Source of the DNA: JAWKWH01 sp965204295
GTDB taxonomy: Bacteria > Pseudomonadota > Alphaproteobacteria > Rhizobiales > Rhizobiaceae
Length of the DNA: 64,000 nucleotides
Direction of reading: 5' to 3'
NCBI GenBank assembly: GCA_965204295.1
Contig: OZ241973.1
Location: 3,162,001-3,226,000 of the forward strand
Both the position numbers and the translations under genes were made by a program. Of the stretch, positions 33,710 through 41,553 are shown one piece after another (the stretch's first letter is position 1; each line of letters begins with the position of its first letter). The notes below the pieces were generated by a model. It did not search any database and was not told the origin of the DNA. It worked only from the letters and a program-made list of their open reading frames with translations.

Positions 33710-34474
33710 ATGCTCTCCCGACAACAGGCGGGACGGTATCGCCGTGACTGATTTCGGTTTCCGCTTGAGCGGTATTTTCGCTCCAACGCCCATTGCGTGA
33801 TCCCGGTTCTGGCCGAACTGGCGGCCAATCCCTTCATTCTGGATCACGTCGAACCGCTGATTGGTCCGGACATCCTGATCTGGGGCTGCGAGTTGTTCAT
33901 CAAGGAGCCGCACACCGACAAGATCGTCTCGTGGCATCAGGGCATGACCTCCTATTGGGGGCTTGGCGAAGAAGCGAACGGCGATACCGAACATCTGGTC
34001 TCCGCATGGCTCGTCCTGTCGCCCGCCACCGTGCAATCCGGGTGAATGCGATTTGTGGCCGGGTCGCACGGGCAGGATATCGTCGAGCATGTGGACACGT
34101 TCTCGGAGAACAATCTGTTGTCGCGCGGCCAGGAAGTCGCGGTGGAGGTCGATGAATCCGAAGCGACCGATGTCGTCCTGCACCCCGGGCGGATGTTTCA
34201 CGCATCCGGACCGAACGCGTCCGATGACCGGCGGACCGGACTGGTCGTCCGCTATGTCACGCCGGATGTTCGCCAACCGGTCGGGGAACGGGACTATGCC
34301 ATGCTGGCGCGCGGATGCGACGCCAAGGGAAACTGGAACCATGTGCGCTCGCCGGACAGACCGTTCACGCCGCATTCGCTGGAGATATTCGAGGCCGTGA
34401 CCGCAGCGCAAAAACAGTCGCTTGCCGCCGGCGCGGCGCGGGAATTCACCTATGAAGCGCAACGGACCAAGTAG
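33710..34474 (+). pseudogene. Decayed phytanoyl-CoA dioxygenase (PhyH) family gene
   Basis: A single reading frame from the ATG at 33710 reads as a PhyH-type Fe/2-oxoglutarate dioxygenase but contains two in-frame TGA codons, at 33749-33751 (where the family has Gly in YRRDGF) and 34043-34045 (where it has Cys in NGCMRFVPGSH). In addition, a stretch of some 30-40 residues is missing after FRFPL, the HxD iron motif reads WHQG instead of WHQD, and the region before MFHASGPN lacks the usual QMSLHHG segment. C-terminal homology is good (ENNLLSRGQEVAVEVDE). With metal ligands gone, this is a dead gene. Frame is preserved throughout, so decay has been by substitutions and in-frame deletions. Confidence 0.85.
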
Positions 34475-34544
34475 ATCCGGGAATACTGGCCGAGGTCATG
34501 AACAAGCCGTCAATGAATCGATGCGAGGCGCTCAAAACTCATTA

Positions 34545-34874
34545 TCAATGTTGCCCGTGTTCTCTTGCCTCCATTGGCAATGCAAGTTGCAGCTTTCCAG
34601 CCAAAATATCAGGATCTTGAGAGGTAGCTTGCACTTTGAAGCCTTCTCCAATCAGGTATTTTATATACATCTTGTTGTAAATGAATGCGAATACTATAAA
34701 ACCCAGACCGCTTGTTAACAATCCAATCGCGAACATAATCAAAGCGCCAGGCAAGTGACCACGCAGCAAAGCGGGGAAAAATCCCAAAAATAGCGTGGTC
34801 CACGAAAAACCGACAGGCGCGCTTTTCATTGCGCCAGTCAGGGGGTTTTTGAAGTTTATTGTTGCGTAAGCCAT
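34545..34874 (-). CDS. Small membrane protein of unknown function
   Basis: About 109 residues. A short polar N-terminus (NFKNPLTGAMKSAPVGFSW) is followed by two hydrophobic segments, TLFLGFFPALLRGHL and LIMFAIGLLTSGLGFIVFAF, then a Tyr/Lys-rich turn and a soluble tail. The codon composition is visibly more AT-rich than the neighbours, which suggests recent acquisition or relaxed selection. It stands between the PhyH pseudogene and rpsI, divergent from the former. No family could be named with confidence. Confidence 0.65.
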   Translation of the reverse strand: MAYATINFKNPLTGAMKSAPVGFSWTTLFLGFFPALLRGHLPGALIMFAIGLLTSGLGFIVFAFIYNKMYIKYLIGEGFKVQATSQDPDILAGKLQLALPMEAREHGQH

Positions 34875-35039
34875 CTGTCATCTCATCTTCATTTTCTGGA
34901 TTCTTTCTTCGTTTTGCCACTTTGTTAAACAAAGACGGCGGCTGCGACGATTGTTTCAATCTGCATTCAATCAAAATTTCACTTTGGCATTATTGAATGA
35001 GATCCCTTTGTTTTTATGGAAAGAAAATCTCCCTCGCAG

Positions 35040-35525
35040 TTACCGCTTGGAGAACTGGAAGCTCCGGCGGGCCTTGCGCTTGCCGTATTTCTTGCGTTCG
35101 ACCACACGGGCGTCGCGGGTCAGGAAGCCGCCTTTTTTCAAAACCGCGCGAAGAGCCGGCTCATAGTAGGTCAGGGCCTTCGAGATGCCGTGCCGCACGG
35201 CACCCGCCTGTCCGGAAAGACCTCCGCCGGCGACCTTCGCGATGATGTCGTACTGGCCGTTTCTGTTCGCCGTGACAATCGGCTGCCGCAAGATCATCTG
35301 CAGGACCGGGCGTCCGAAATATCTGTCGAATTCCTTGTCGTTGATGACAATGCGGCCGGAACCGGGTTTAAGCCAGACGCGGGCGACCGCGTCCTTGCGC
35401 TTGCCGGTCGCGTAGGCGCGGCCATGCCCATCGAGTTTCTGCACATGAACGGGCGCTTCCGGCGCGGCGGTTTCGACGCCGGCCGCTTCGCCGAGTTCTT
35501 CGAGTGAGTTGAGTTCGGCCATCAT
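35040..35525 (-). CDS. rpsI: 30S ribosomal protein S9
   Basis: About 161 residues with the ~30-residue N-terminal extension seen in alphaproteobacteria. YATGKRKDAVARVWLKPGSG and the basic C-terminus KYGKRKARRSFQFSKR (ends in the invariant K-R) are diagnostic. Translationally coupled to rplM by a 4-base overlap, as is usual. Confidence 0.97.
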   Translation of the reverse strand: MMAELNSLEELGEAAGVETAAPEAPVHVQKLDGHGRAYATGKRKDAVARVWLKPGSGRIVINDKEFDRYFGRPVLQMILRQPIVTANRNGQYDIIAKVAGGGLSGQAGAVRHGISKALTYYEPALRAVLKKGGFLTRDARVVERKKYGKRKARRSFQFSKR

Positions 35526-35995
35526 GCGACCCTCTTGTTCTTGGGATTCAAAGCGCCGACATTGAGTGTTTCGGGCTTCTGGGCTTCATGGGGATGTTCG
35601 GCGCCGGCATAGACGCGAAGATTCTTCATCTGACGGCGGCCGAGCGGCCCACGCGGTATCATGCGCTCGACGGCCTTTTCGACTACGCGCTCCGGAAAGC
35701 GGCCCTCGAATATCTGGCGCGCCGTACGCTCCTTGATGCCGCCCGGGTGGCCGGTGTGCCAGTAGTATTTCTTGTCGGTGAATTTCCTGCCGGTGAAAAC
35801 GGCCCTGGCTGCATTGACGATGACGACGTTGTCACCGTCGTCGACATGCGGGGTGAAGGTCGGCTTGTGCTTGCCGCGCAGGCGCATCGCGACGAGAGCG
35901 GCGAGACGGCCGACAACCAGACCGGTCGCATCGATCAGCACCCATTTTTTCGTCACTTCCGCCGGTTTTTGCGAAAAGGTTTTCATGGATTTCAA
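35522..35995 (-). CDS. rplM: 50S ribosomal protein L13
   Basis: About 157 residues. TFSQKPAEVTKKWVLIDATG at the start, RGKHKPTFTPHVDDGDNVVI in the middle, and RMIPRGPLGRRQMKNLRVYAG near the end are characteristic L13 sequence. First gene of the rplM-rpsI operon. The 257 bp upstream include an AT-rich block (about 36160-36210) that probably holds the promoter, although no textbook -35/-10 pair is clear. Confidence 0.97.
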   Translation of the reverse strand: MKSMKTFSQKPAEVTKKWVLIDATGLVVGRLAALVAMRLRGKHKPTFTPHVDDGDNVVIVNAARAVFTGRKFTDKKYYWHTGHPGGIKERTARQIFEGRFPERVVEKAVERMIPRGPLGRRQMKNLRVYAGAEHPHEAQKPETLNVGALNPKNKRVA

Positions 35996-36252
35996 CTTTC
36001 AACCAATCCCTGCCGGAAACCGGACTTGCGGGACATTTTTTGCAGCCTGGATCGGCAAGAACCGAACCCGGCCTCGCCAAAAACGAACGGCGGCCCGACC
36101 GAGCTTATAGGGGAGCGGAAGCGGGACGTCAACGGGAAAATCCGGCATTTCATGGAAATAAAATGATAAAAAAAAATAGGTTGCAAGAATGGTAATATTT
36201 TACCGCATTGCAATAAGGCGAACCCAAACTGGCGACTTTCCGACGCACACCG

Positions 36253-36798
36253 CTAATTCTCTCCGATGCACGTCGCCAGTTGTTGACCGGTTTTGGTGGA
36301 TCCACGTGCCGTTAACAAATGTGCGCGGTCTGATATTCCGTCTCGAATAGCGATTTGCTTCCGAGCGTTTATCATCGCGGCTGCCAAACGTTGTGCAACG
36401 TCAGGCGAAAGCGAATAGTTCGCCGCCGCAAGATTGTCTCCGACCGGTGCGGTCCATCCATCTATCGCGGTGAGCAGAATTTCACCGTCAATCGCGATAT
36501 CCATTCTGGGTCTGAAGCCGACCAGATTTGCTGAATGCGCGTAACCTGGCACAATTCTGATGGTCAGGCCCGACACCCGAGTGTCGCAAACAATCCAAAC
36601 CGCGAAGCGGACTGAATCGTGATAGCCTGCGGTTACACGTATTCCGCCGGTAAATGGGTCAGTCTCTTTCTCGGCGGTCCAGTTTCTAAACCCTGAATAA
36701 GCGTCCGATGCACCTGCGAGAAAGAAGACAGCGACCGCGACGGTGCGCAGGAAGCACAGTCCGGTTTTTCCGCATGAAACTCGCAACGAGTCACCCAT
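36253..36798 (-). CDS. Secreted protein of unknown function
   Basis: About 181 residues from the ATG at 36798, preceded by GGGGAG; the frame is open to 36888 but lacks an SD there. A signal peptide is likely (FLRTVAVAVFFLAGASDAYS, cleavage after DAYS or nearby). The mature part begins FRNWTAEKETDPFTGG and has a beta-rich look with two Cys (VWIVCDTR and ATCIGEN). Resembles small periplasmic proteins common in alphaproteobacteria, but I cannot name a family. Not linked to its neighbours. Confidence 0.65.
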   Translation of the reverse strand: MGDSLRVSCGKTGLCFLRTVAVAVFFLAGASDAYSGFRNWTAEKETDPFTGGIRVTAGYHDSVRFAVWIVCDTRVSGLTIRIVPGYAHSANLVGFRPRMDIAIDGEILLTAIDGWTAPVGDNLAAANYSLSPDVAQRLAAAMINARKQIAIRDGISDRAHLLTARGSTKTGQQLATCIGEN

Positions 36799-36903
36799 CT
36801 GGCGCTCCCCAACATCAAGCAACAGATCTGATTGTATCATGTAGCCCATGCGAACGTTAATCAAGTCGTCGCGGCAGACTCCATTCAATGTCTTTTCAAA
36901 TTT

Positions 36904-37350
36904 TCAGTTGCCCGACGGCGGGATCGAATAGGTTCCGGTTGCATGGGCGACGGTGTGACCATCCGGTTCCGCGCGCATGTCGATGTCGAACACCATCAGG
37001 TTCCTGCCCAGCTTCAATATCCGGCAATGACCGTCAACGGGTCCGGCGCCGGCCTTGCGCATGAAGTTGATGTTCAGATTCGTCGTCACGGACAGGGGGT
37101 CCGGCCCGGCATGGGTCAGTGCGCAGACATAACCGCCAATGTCGGCCAGGGTGAACAATGACGGTCCCGACACGGTGTTTCCGGGGCGAAGATGACGTTC
37201 ATCGGCATTCAGCCGCACGAGGCACCCGCCCGGAAACACGTCAACCGCGCGGAAGGCGTTGAACGCATGGTTCAGTTGCGGATAAATCTCATTCATCAGT
37301 TTGTTGACTTCGCCGGCGTTCATCACCGGTTCGAGAGGGCGAGGGGGCAT
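36904..37350 (-). CDS. Hotdog-fold thioesterase (PaaI-like)
   Basis: About 148 residues from the ATG at 37350; the frame is open further upstream, into the preceding crotonase. The hotdog helix motif is visible as HLRPGNTVSGPSLFTLADIG, with the usual G-x-x-S-G-P..F.LAD pattern, followed by beta strands VTTNLNINFMRKAGAG. Hydrolyses an acyl-CoA in the cytoplasm. It follows the crotonase at 37374 by 23 bases on the same strand, so both likely belong to one acyl-CoA pathway. Confidence 0.85.
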   Translation of the reverse strand: MPPRPLEPVMNAGEVNKLMNEIYPQLNHAFNAFRAVDVFPGGCLVRLNADERHLRPGNTVSGPSLFTLADIGGYVCALTHAGPDPLSVTTNLNINFMRKAGAGPVDGHCRILKLGRNLMVFDIDMRAEPDGHTVAHATGTYSIPPSGN

Positions 37351-37373
37351 TGCGTGTTCCCGTGACCGATGGA

Positions 37374-38237
37374 TTATCCGCGCGGGTCGACCGGCCGGTT
37401 CTCCGTCCAGTCGTATGCGCCAAGGTCTCGTTCGCGGACGGCCGTCTTCCATCCCTCGCGTTCGGCTCGCGCCTTGAAATGAAGACCCTCCGGCGAATGC
37501 CGCGTGATGCCGTCGAATATCGTCGAGAACATCTGGGTCTGTTTCAGGCCCATCGCCTCAATGGCCTGGTTGATCACCAGCTTCTGCATCATCAACTGGT
37601 TGACCGGGACGGTCGAGATGCGCCCGGCAAGGCGTTCGACCTCGGCGTCGAGGCTGGATGCGGGCACGGATTTCAACACGAGGCCAAGTCGTTCCGCCTC
37701 GGGCCCCTTGATCCGGTCGCCGGTGAACAGCATCCGCTTGGCCCGCTCCGGACCGAGCCGATAGACCCACATCGCCGTCGTCGGACACCCCCAGACGCGG
37801 GCGGGCATGTAACCGATTTCCGCATCGTCGGCCATGACGATCATGTCGGCGCAAAGGGCGATATCCGAACCGCCGGCGACCGCAAATCCGTGAACCTTGA
37901 CGATCACCGGCCTGTATGAGCGCCACAGCGACATGAACAACTCGGTATTGCGCATCATGAAAGCGTAATCCTTCATCGGATCCCAAGGCATTTGCTGGGT
38001 CATTTCGTGGCCGCGTCCCGAAGTTGCTTCGGCATAGTATTGCAGGTCGTAACCGGCGCAGAACGCCTTTCCCGCGCCCGACAGGACGATCACGTGAACC
38101 TCCGGGTCGCCGTTCGCCCGCTCGACGGCCGCCGCGAGTTCGACCGGCAAATCGTCGTCAATCGCGTTCATGACCTCCGGGCGGTTCAGGGTAATCCGGC
38201 CCGTGCGCCCGTCTTTCTCGTAGAGAACTTTTGGCAT
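37374..38237 (-). CDS. Enoyl-CoA hydratase/isomerase (crotonase) family protein
   Basis: About 287 residues from the ATG at 38237. The oxyanion-hole segments are GAGKAFCAGYDLQYY and KVHGFAVAGGSDIALCADM; RITLNRPEVMNAIDDDLPVE is the N-terminal crotonase signature. Catalytic Glu positions are not both evident (MPARVWGCPTTAMWV replaces the usual E-rich loop), so the chemistry may be hydration, isomerisation or hydrolysis. Divergent from the crotonase pseudogene at 38391 and followed by a hotdog thioesterase. Confidence 0.88.
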   Translation of the reverse strand: MPKVLYEKDGRTGRITLNRPEVMNAIDDDLPVELAAAVERANGDPEVHVIVLSGAGKAFCAGYDLQYYAEATSGRGHEMTQQMPWDPMKDYAFMMRNTELFMSLWRSYRPVIVKVHGFAVAGGSDIALCADMIVMADDAEIGYMPARVWGCPTTAMWVYRLGPERAKRMLFTGDRIKGPEAERLGLVLKSVPASSLDAEVERLAGRISTVPVNQLMMQKLVINQAIEAMGLKQTQMFSTIFDGITRHSPEGLHFKARAEREGWKTAVRERDLGAYDWTENRPVDPRG

Positions 38238-38390
38238 CGGCGCTCCCACGTGGTTTCGGACGGCAGGATGTCGGTCCGCACGGCGCCCGTCAAGCAGGTT
38301 TATAGCCGGCATCCCGGTTTACTGTTCGGATCGCGGGAATTATTATCCGATTGGTTGAATTACGGGATTCAGCCGGGAGAAGTTGCGATC

Positions 38391-39212
38391 ATGGCTGAGA
38401 CAGTTGCGCTTGACACCGACGATGAAGCGCCGTTTGCGACCGGTTTGGCGAATGGCGTTCTTACCATCGGGTTTTCCGCGCCGCCGGCGCATCCCTTGTC
38501 GTCCAAGACGATCGACCTTCTGCGCGAGGAGCTCGAGCGGGCCGCCGATCGACCGTCGGGTGAAAGCGATCATGCTGGCGCCTTCCGAAAGGATATTCTG
38601 TTCCGGGTACGACTTGAGGGAAATGCGGGCGCACCGTAGCGATGATAACGGCGACAAGGCGTTTCTCGACCGGCTGTTTGACGATTGCTCCGAGATGATG
38701 AAAGCCATTGTAAGTCACCTCAGACCGGTGACCGCGGCGGTGGACGGCGTCGCCACCGCGCGGCCGGGTGCCAGCTTGTCGCTAGTTACGACCTCGCCAT
38801 CGTGTCGGACCGGGCGCAATTCTGCACGCCGGGCGTCAATCTGGGCGATTTCTGTTCCACGCCGGTGGTGGCGTTGTCGTGCAACGTGGCGCCGAAACAC
38901 GCCATGGAGACGTTGCTGACCGGCGAGACGGTCGATGCGCGCACCGCACGCGACATCGTTCTTGTCAACAGGGTCGTGTCACCTGAATATCTGGCGCAAG
39001 CGGTCAGGCAATACGCCGAGACGATAGCGGGCAAGTCGGCATCCGCCATCGCGCGGGGAAAGCGCGCGTTTTACAGGCAACTGGACATGCCGCTTGCCGA
39101 GGCCTACGCCTATTCGTCCAGGTCATGGCGCAGGGATTTCTGACCCGCGACGCCGGTGAGGGCGTGGGCGCATTTCTGGACAAAGCGCGCCCCGAAGTGG
39201 GCCGAAGACTGA
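38391..39212 (+). pseudogene. Frameshifted enoyl-CoA hydratase (ECHDC3-like) pseudogene
   Basis: Crotonase homology is continuous but jumps frame four times. The start MAETVALDTDDEAPF runs to about 38558 (an extra G in a GGG run), continues as VKAIMLAPSERIFCSGYDL to about 38760 (two extra bases near ACCGCGCGGCC), then as AGCQLVASYDLAIVSDRAQF and TPGVNLGDFCSTPVVALSC to about 39120 (one base lost in AGG-TC), and finally as VMAQGFLTRDAGEGVGAFLD to about 39185 (one extra A), after which KWAED and a stop at 39210-39212 restore the family C-terminus. Multiple independent indels make sequencing error unlikely, although three are in short homopolymers. Confidence 0.88.
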
Positions 39213-39229
39213 TCGCACGCAAAAAACGC

Positions 39230-39258
39230 TTGCAAAAGCGGACCGCATCCCGTATGTT
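39230..39258 (+). promoter_or_regulatory. Possible promoter for the VOC gene
   Basis: TTGCAA at 39230-39235 and TATGTT at 39253-39258 are separated by 17 bases. Each matches the housekeeping consensus in four of six positions, and the pair ends 26 bases before the start codon. It sits just after the pseudogene stop, as expected if the VOC gene needs its own promoter. Confidence 0.35.
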
Positions 39259-39284
39259 CTTATTTTGTTCGACCGGAGAATGAA

Positions 39285-39713
39285 ATGAGTCTCGACCGTC
39301 GGATTTCAATTGTCACGCTTGGGGTGGAGGATCTTGACCGGTCGACCGCGTTTTACGAGCGATTGGGCTGGGCAAAATCTCCCGCCAGCCAGGACACGGT
39401 CACTTTCATCGGGTTGAAAGGCACGGTGCTCGGCCTTTATTCGCGAAAGGGGCTGGCGGAAGACGCCGGCGTGGATGATTCGAAGCCGGGATTTTCGGGA
39501 ACGTCGCTGGCCCATAATCTGGCGAGCGAAGCGGAGGTCGACGAGGCGTTCGCTTTCGCGGTCTCTTGTGGAGCCAGGGCGGTTAAGCGGCCCGAAAAAG
39601 TGTTCTGGGGCGGGTATTCCGGCTATTTCGCCGATCCGGACGGCCACCTTTGGGAACTGGCATACAATCCGTTCGCCCCGCTTGACGCCGAGGGGCATAT
39701 GACGCTGCCATAG
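39285..39713 (+). CDS. VOC-family (glyoxalase/bleomycin resistance-like) protein
   Basis: About 142 residues with two beta-alpha-beta-beta-beta modules: VTLGVEDLDRSTAFYERLGW at the N-terminus and GYSGYFADPDGHLWELAYNP at the C-terminus, the latter holding the metal-binding Glu. GGAGA lies 6-10 bases before the ATG. This superfamily includes glyoxalases, fosfomycin-type resistance proteins and dioxygenases; this single-domain form cannot be placed further. Confidence 0.88.
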   Translation: MSLDRRISIVTLGVEDLDRSTAFYERLGWAKSPASQDTVTFIGLKGTVLGLYSRKGLAEDAGVDDSKPGFSGTSLAHNLASEAEVDEAFAFAVSCGARAVKRPEKVFWGGYSGYFADPDGHLWELAYNPFAPLDAEGHMTLP

Positions 39714-39816
39714 TTCGCCGAATTTTTGGTAATCCGTCGGCAATGGCGGCCGGGATAGCCACGGTCGGCGGACATTTCTCCGTGTCGCGGAATGCGCCGT
39801 CGCTGACGAAGCGGCG

Positions 39817-40143
39817 TCAGCGGTCGCCGCCGTACCCGTTGCGGTGTGCGCAGATGAACAGCCGGCAGGAGCGGTCGCTTGTAGGCACCGGTTGCGATGC
39901 GGTCCGTTCGCCAAACGCGCAAAAGCCGGCATGGGCGACAAAACGGTTGTAAAGCGTCAGTTCCGGATTCCGTCCGGACGGATAGCGAAAAATGACCGCG
40001 CCCTGCGAAGCGACGGTCTGGCGCGCCTCGCGGCAGGTCAGCGACTTGGAGTCATAGCGCGAAATCGCATGTCCATTGATGGAGGAGACAAGGAGAATCG
40101 CTCCGGCGCCAACAACGGCATCGGCCCATAGCCGTAAATTCAT
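39817..40143 (-). CDS. Small secreted cysteine-containing protein
   Basis: About 108 residues. The start is fixed by a strong AGGGAGG five bases before the ATG at 40143. A signal peptide runs from LRLWADAVVGAGAILLVSS to about residue 27. The mature protein has four Cys (LTCREARQ, HAGFCAFG, DRSCRLFICAH) likely to form two disulfides, with the pattern ASQGAVIFRY...YNRFVAHAGFC seen in small periplasmic proteins of alphaproteobacteria. No function known. Confidence 0.75.
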   Translation of the reverse strand: MNLRLWADAVVGAGAILLVSSINGHAISRYDSKSLTCREARQTVASQGAVIFRYPSGRNPELTLYNRFVAHAGFCAFGERTASQPVPTSDRSCRLFICAHRNGYGGDR

Positions 40144-40234
40144 CGAAACCTCCCTTCGGCGACAACAAGGTTGCCGATTGTAGCACACAACGCTACGACG
40201 CGGCGGCGATACTCTACGGGGTCCGGATTCGAGC

Positions 40235-40747
40235 ATGAACCACGACGTCTATGACGACGAATACATCTCCGGCATTTTAAGTTCGATCGCCATTGTCGGC
40301 GCATCGGCCAATATGGCGCGGCCGTCGTTTTTCGTCACCAGATACCTGATCGACAAGGGTTATGAAGGTCATCCCGCGAATCCGGGCCGGACGGGCAGGG
40401 AGATCGCGGGCCGAACGACGTTTCCGACCCTTGGCGAAGTTTCCGGCAAAATAGATATGGTTGACATATTTCGACCGTCGGACGCGGTTCCGGCCATCGT
40501 CGATGAGGTTCTCGCGCTGGCGCAATTGCCGAACGCGGTCTGGATGCAATTGACCATAGGCCACGACGAAGCGGCAAAAAAACTGGAAACCGTCGGGATG
40601 AGCGTGGTCATGAACCGCTGTCCGAAAATCGAGTATGCGCGTCTGGCCGGTGAAATCGGTTGGAACGGTGTGAACTCGTCCGTCATTTCATCGAAAAAGC
40701 CGCGGATGCGTGAGGGCTTCCAGAGTTTTGGCATCCGGCGGGATTGA
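40235..40747 (+). CDS. CoA-binding domain protein (YccU-like)
   Basis: About 170 residues. SIAIVGASANMARPSFFVTR is the Rossmann-type CoA-binding loop, GYEGHPANPGRTGREIAG the following strand region, and VVMNRCPKIEYARL the C-terminal conserved motif with an invariant Cys-Pro-K. It is the stand-alone version of the CoA-binding domain found in ADP-forming acyl-CoA synthetases; role unknown. The LysE gene begins 6 bases after its stop. Confidence 0.9.
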   Translation: MNHDVYDDEYISGILSSIAIVGASANMARPSFFVTRYLIDKGYEGHPANPGRTGREIAGRTTFPTLGEVSGKIDMVDIFRPSDAVPAIVDEVLALAQLPNAVWMQLTIGHDEAAKKLETVGMSVVMNRCPKIEYARLAGEIGWNGVNSSVISSKKPRMREGFQSFGIRRD

Positions 40748-40753
40748 GCGCGG

Positions 40754-41347
40754 ATGCTGTTGTTCGCGTCGGCGGTTTTCTTTTTGATCATAACGCCGGG
40801 TCCCGGTGTGCTCTCCGCCGCGGGAGTAGGGGCCTCATACGGTTTCAGGTCCGGGCTGATTTATATTGGCGGCCTGGCCGCCGGAAACAATCTCGTGGCG
40901 ATTGCCGTCATATCGGGTCTGGCCGGTCTTCTCGAGGTCTATCCGCCCCTGCGGCCGGCGCTTTTTGCCGCTTCCGCCTGCTTTCTGCTTTATCTCGCCG
41001 CGAAGATCGCCTTTGCCGGTGCGAATATCGGGTTTGTTCATCCAACGCGGCCACCCGGAATTGCCGGCGGTCTTGCGTTACAGGCCGTCAACCCGAAAGC
41101 GTATGTCGTCAATACGGCGTTGTTCGCGGGATTTCCGTTCGTGCCGCACGCGCCGGTCGCCGAGGCAGCGGTCAAACTGGCCATATTCAATGCGATCTGG
41201 CTTCCAATTCACCTGCTGTGGCTTGCCGCCGGCGTCGGGCTGCATCGACTGGAACTGGCGGAACGGACACGTTTCCTGCTCAATGTGGGCATGGCGACCG
41301 CCATGCTTGCGGTGGTCGCATTGGCGGCGATAGCCGAGTTCGGGTGA
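40754..41347 (+). CDS. LysE-family amino acid exporter
   Basis: About 197 residues with five or six hydrophobic segments. ITPGPGVLSAAGVGASYGFR is the N-terminal LysE signature (P-G-P), and LALQAVNPKAYVVNTALFAG the central N-P-K loop. It would export an amino acid or homoserine-lactone-like compound through the inner membrane. It immediately follows the CoA-binding gene and precedes metY; an amino acid substrate is family knowledge, the specific one is not evident. Confidence 0.88.
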   Translation: MLLFASAVFFLIITPGPGVLSAAGVGASYGFRSGLIYIGGLAAGNNLVAIAVISGLAGLLEVYPPLRPALFAASACFLLYLAAKIAFAGANIGFVHPTRPPGIAGGLALQAVNPKAYVVNTALFAGFPFVPHAPVAEAAVKLAIFNAIWLPIHLLWLAAGVGLHRLELAERTRFLLNVGMATAMLAVVALAAIAEFG

Positions 41348-41484
41348 GGCGGGAAACCGGCGGGGCCGCCGCTGCCGGTTCATCCGCGGTCAGCGCCAAC
41401 CCGTCCCGCCTCTATTATGACCGCTCGATGTTGCAGTTTCGCGACAGCGCCGGAATTCGCCCGCATTGAAGCGCAACATAGATT

Positions 41485-41513
41485 TTGACCTTTCGCCGAA
41501 GGTGCGTGATAAC
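41485..41513 (+). promoter_or_regulatory. Likely sigma-70-type promoter of metY
   Basis: TTGACC (41485-41490) and GATAAC (41508-41513) are separated by exactly 17 bases and match the consensus in five and four positions. The start codon of metY follows 40 bases later with a clear SD. The spacer contains a small ACCTT/AAGGT inverted repeat (41488-41503) that might bind a regulator. Confidence 0.5.
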
Positions 41514-41553
41514 CTGTTTCGATGCTTTTATAATTCGCAGAGGAGAGGGATCC

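Noticed and set aside
34043..34045. Selenocysteine reading of the TGA at the Cys position of the PhyH-like gene
   Set aside because: A second TGA occurs at a Gly position, the iron ligand Asp is lost, and further segments are missing, so a decayed gene explains the data better. I also saw no obvious SECIS-like hairpin immediately downstream.
41471..41535. A SAM-II riboswitch in front of metY
   Set aside because: The leader has a GATTTTG-like loop, a partial CGCAAC/GGTGCG stem and TGATAA, reminiscent of SAM-II, but the conserved GCUAAA segment is missing, and a good -35/-10 pair with 17-bp spacing overlaps exactly the same bases. A covariance-model search would settle it.
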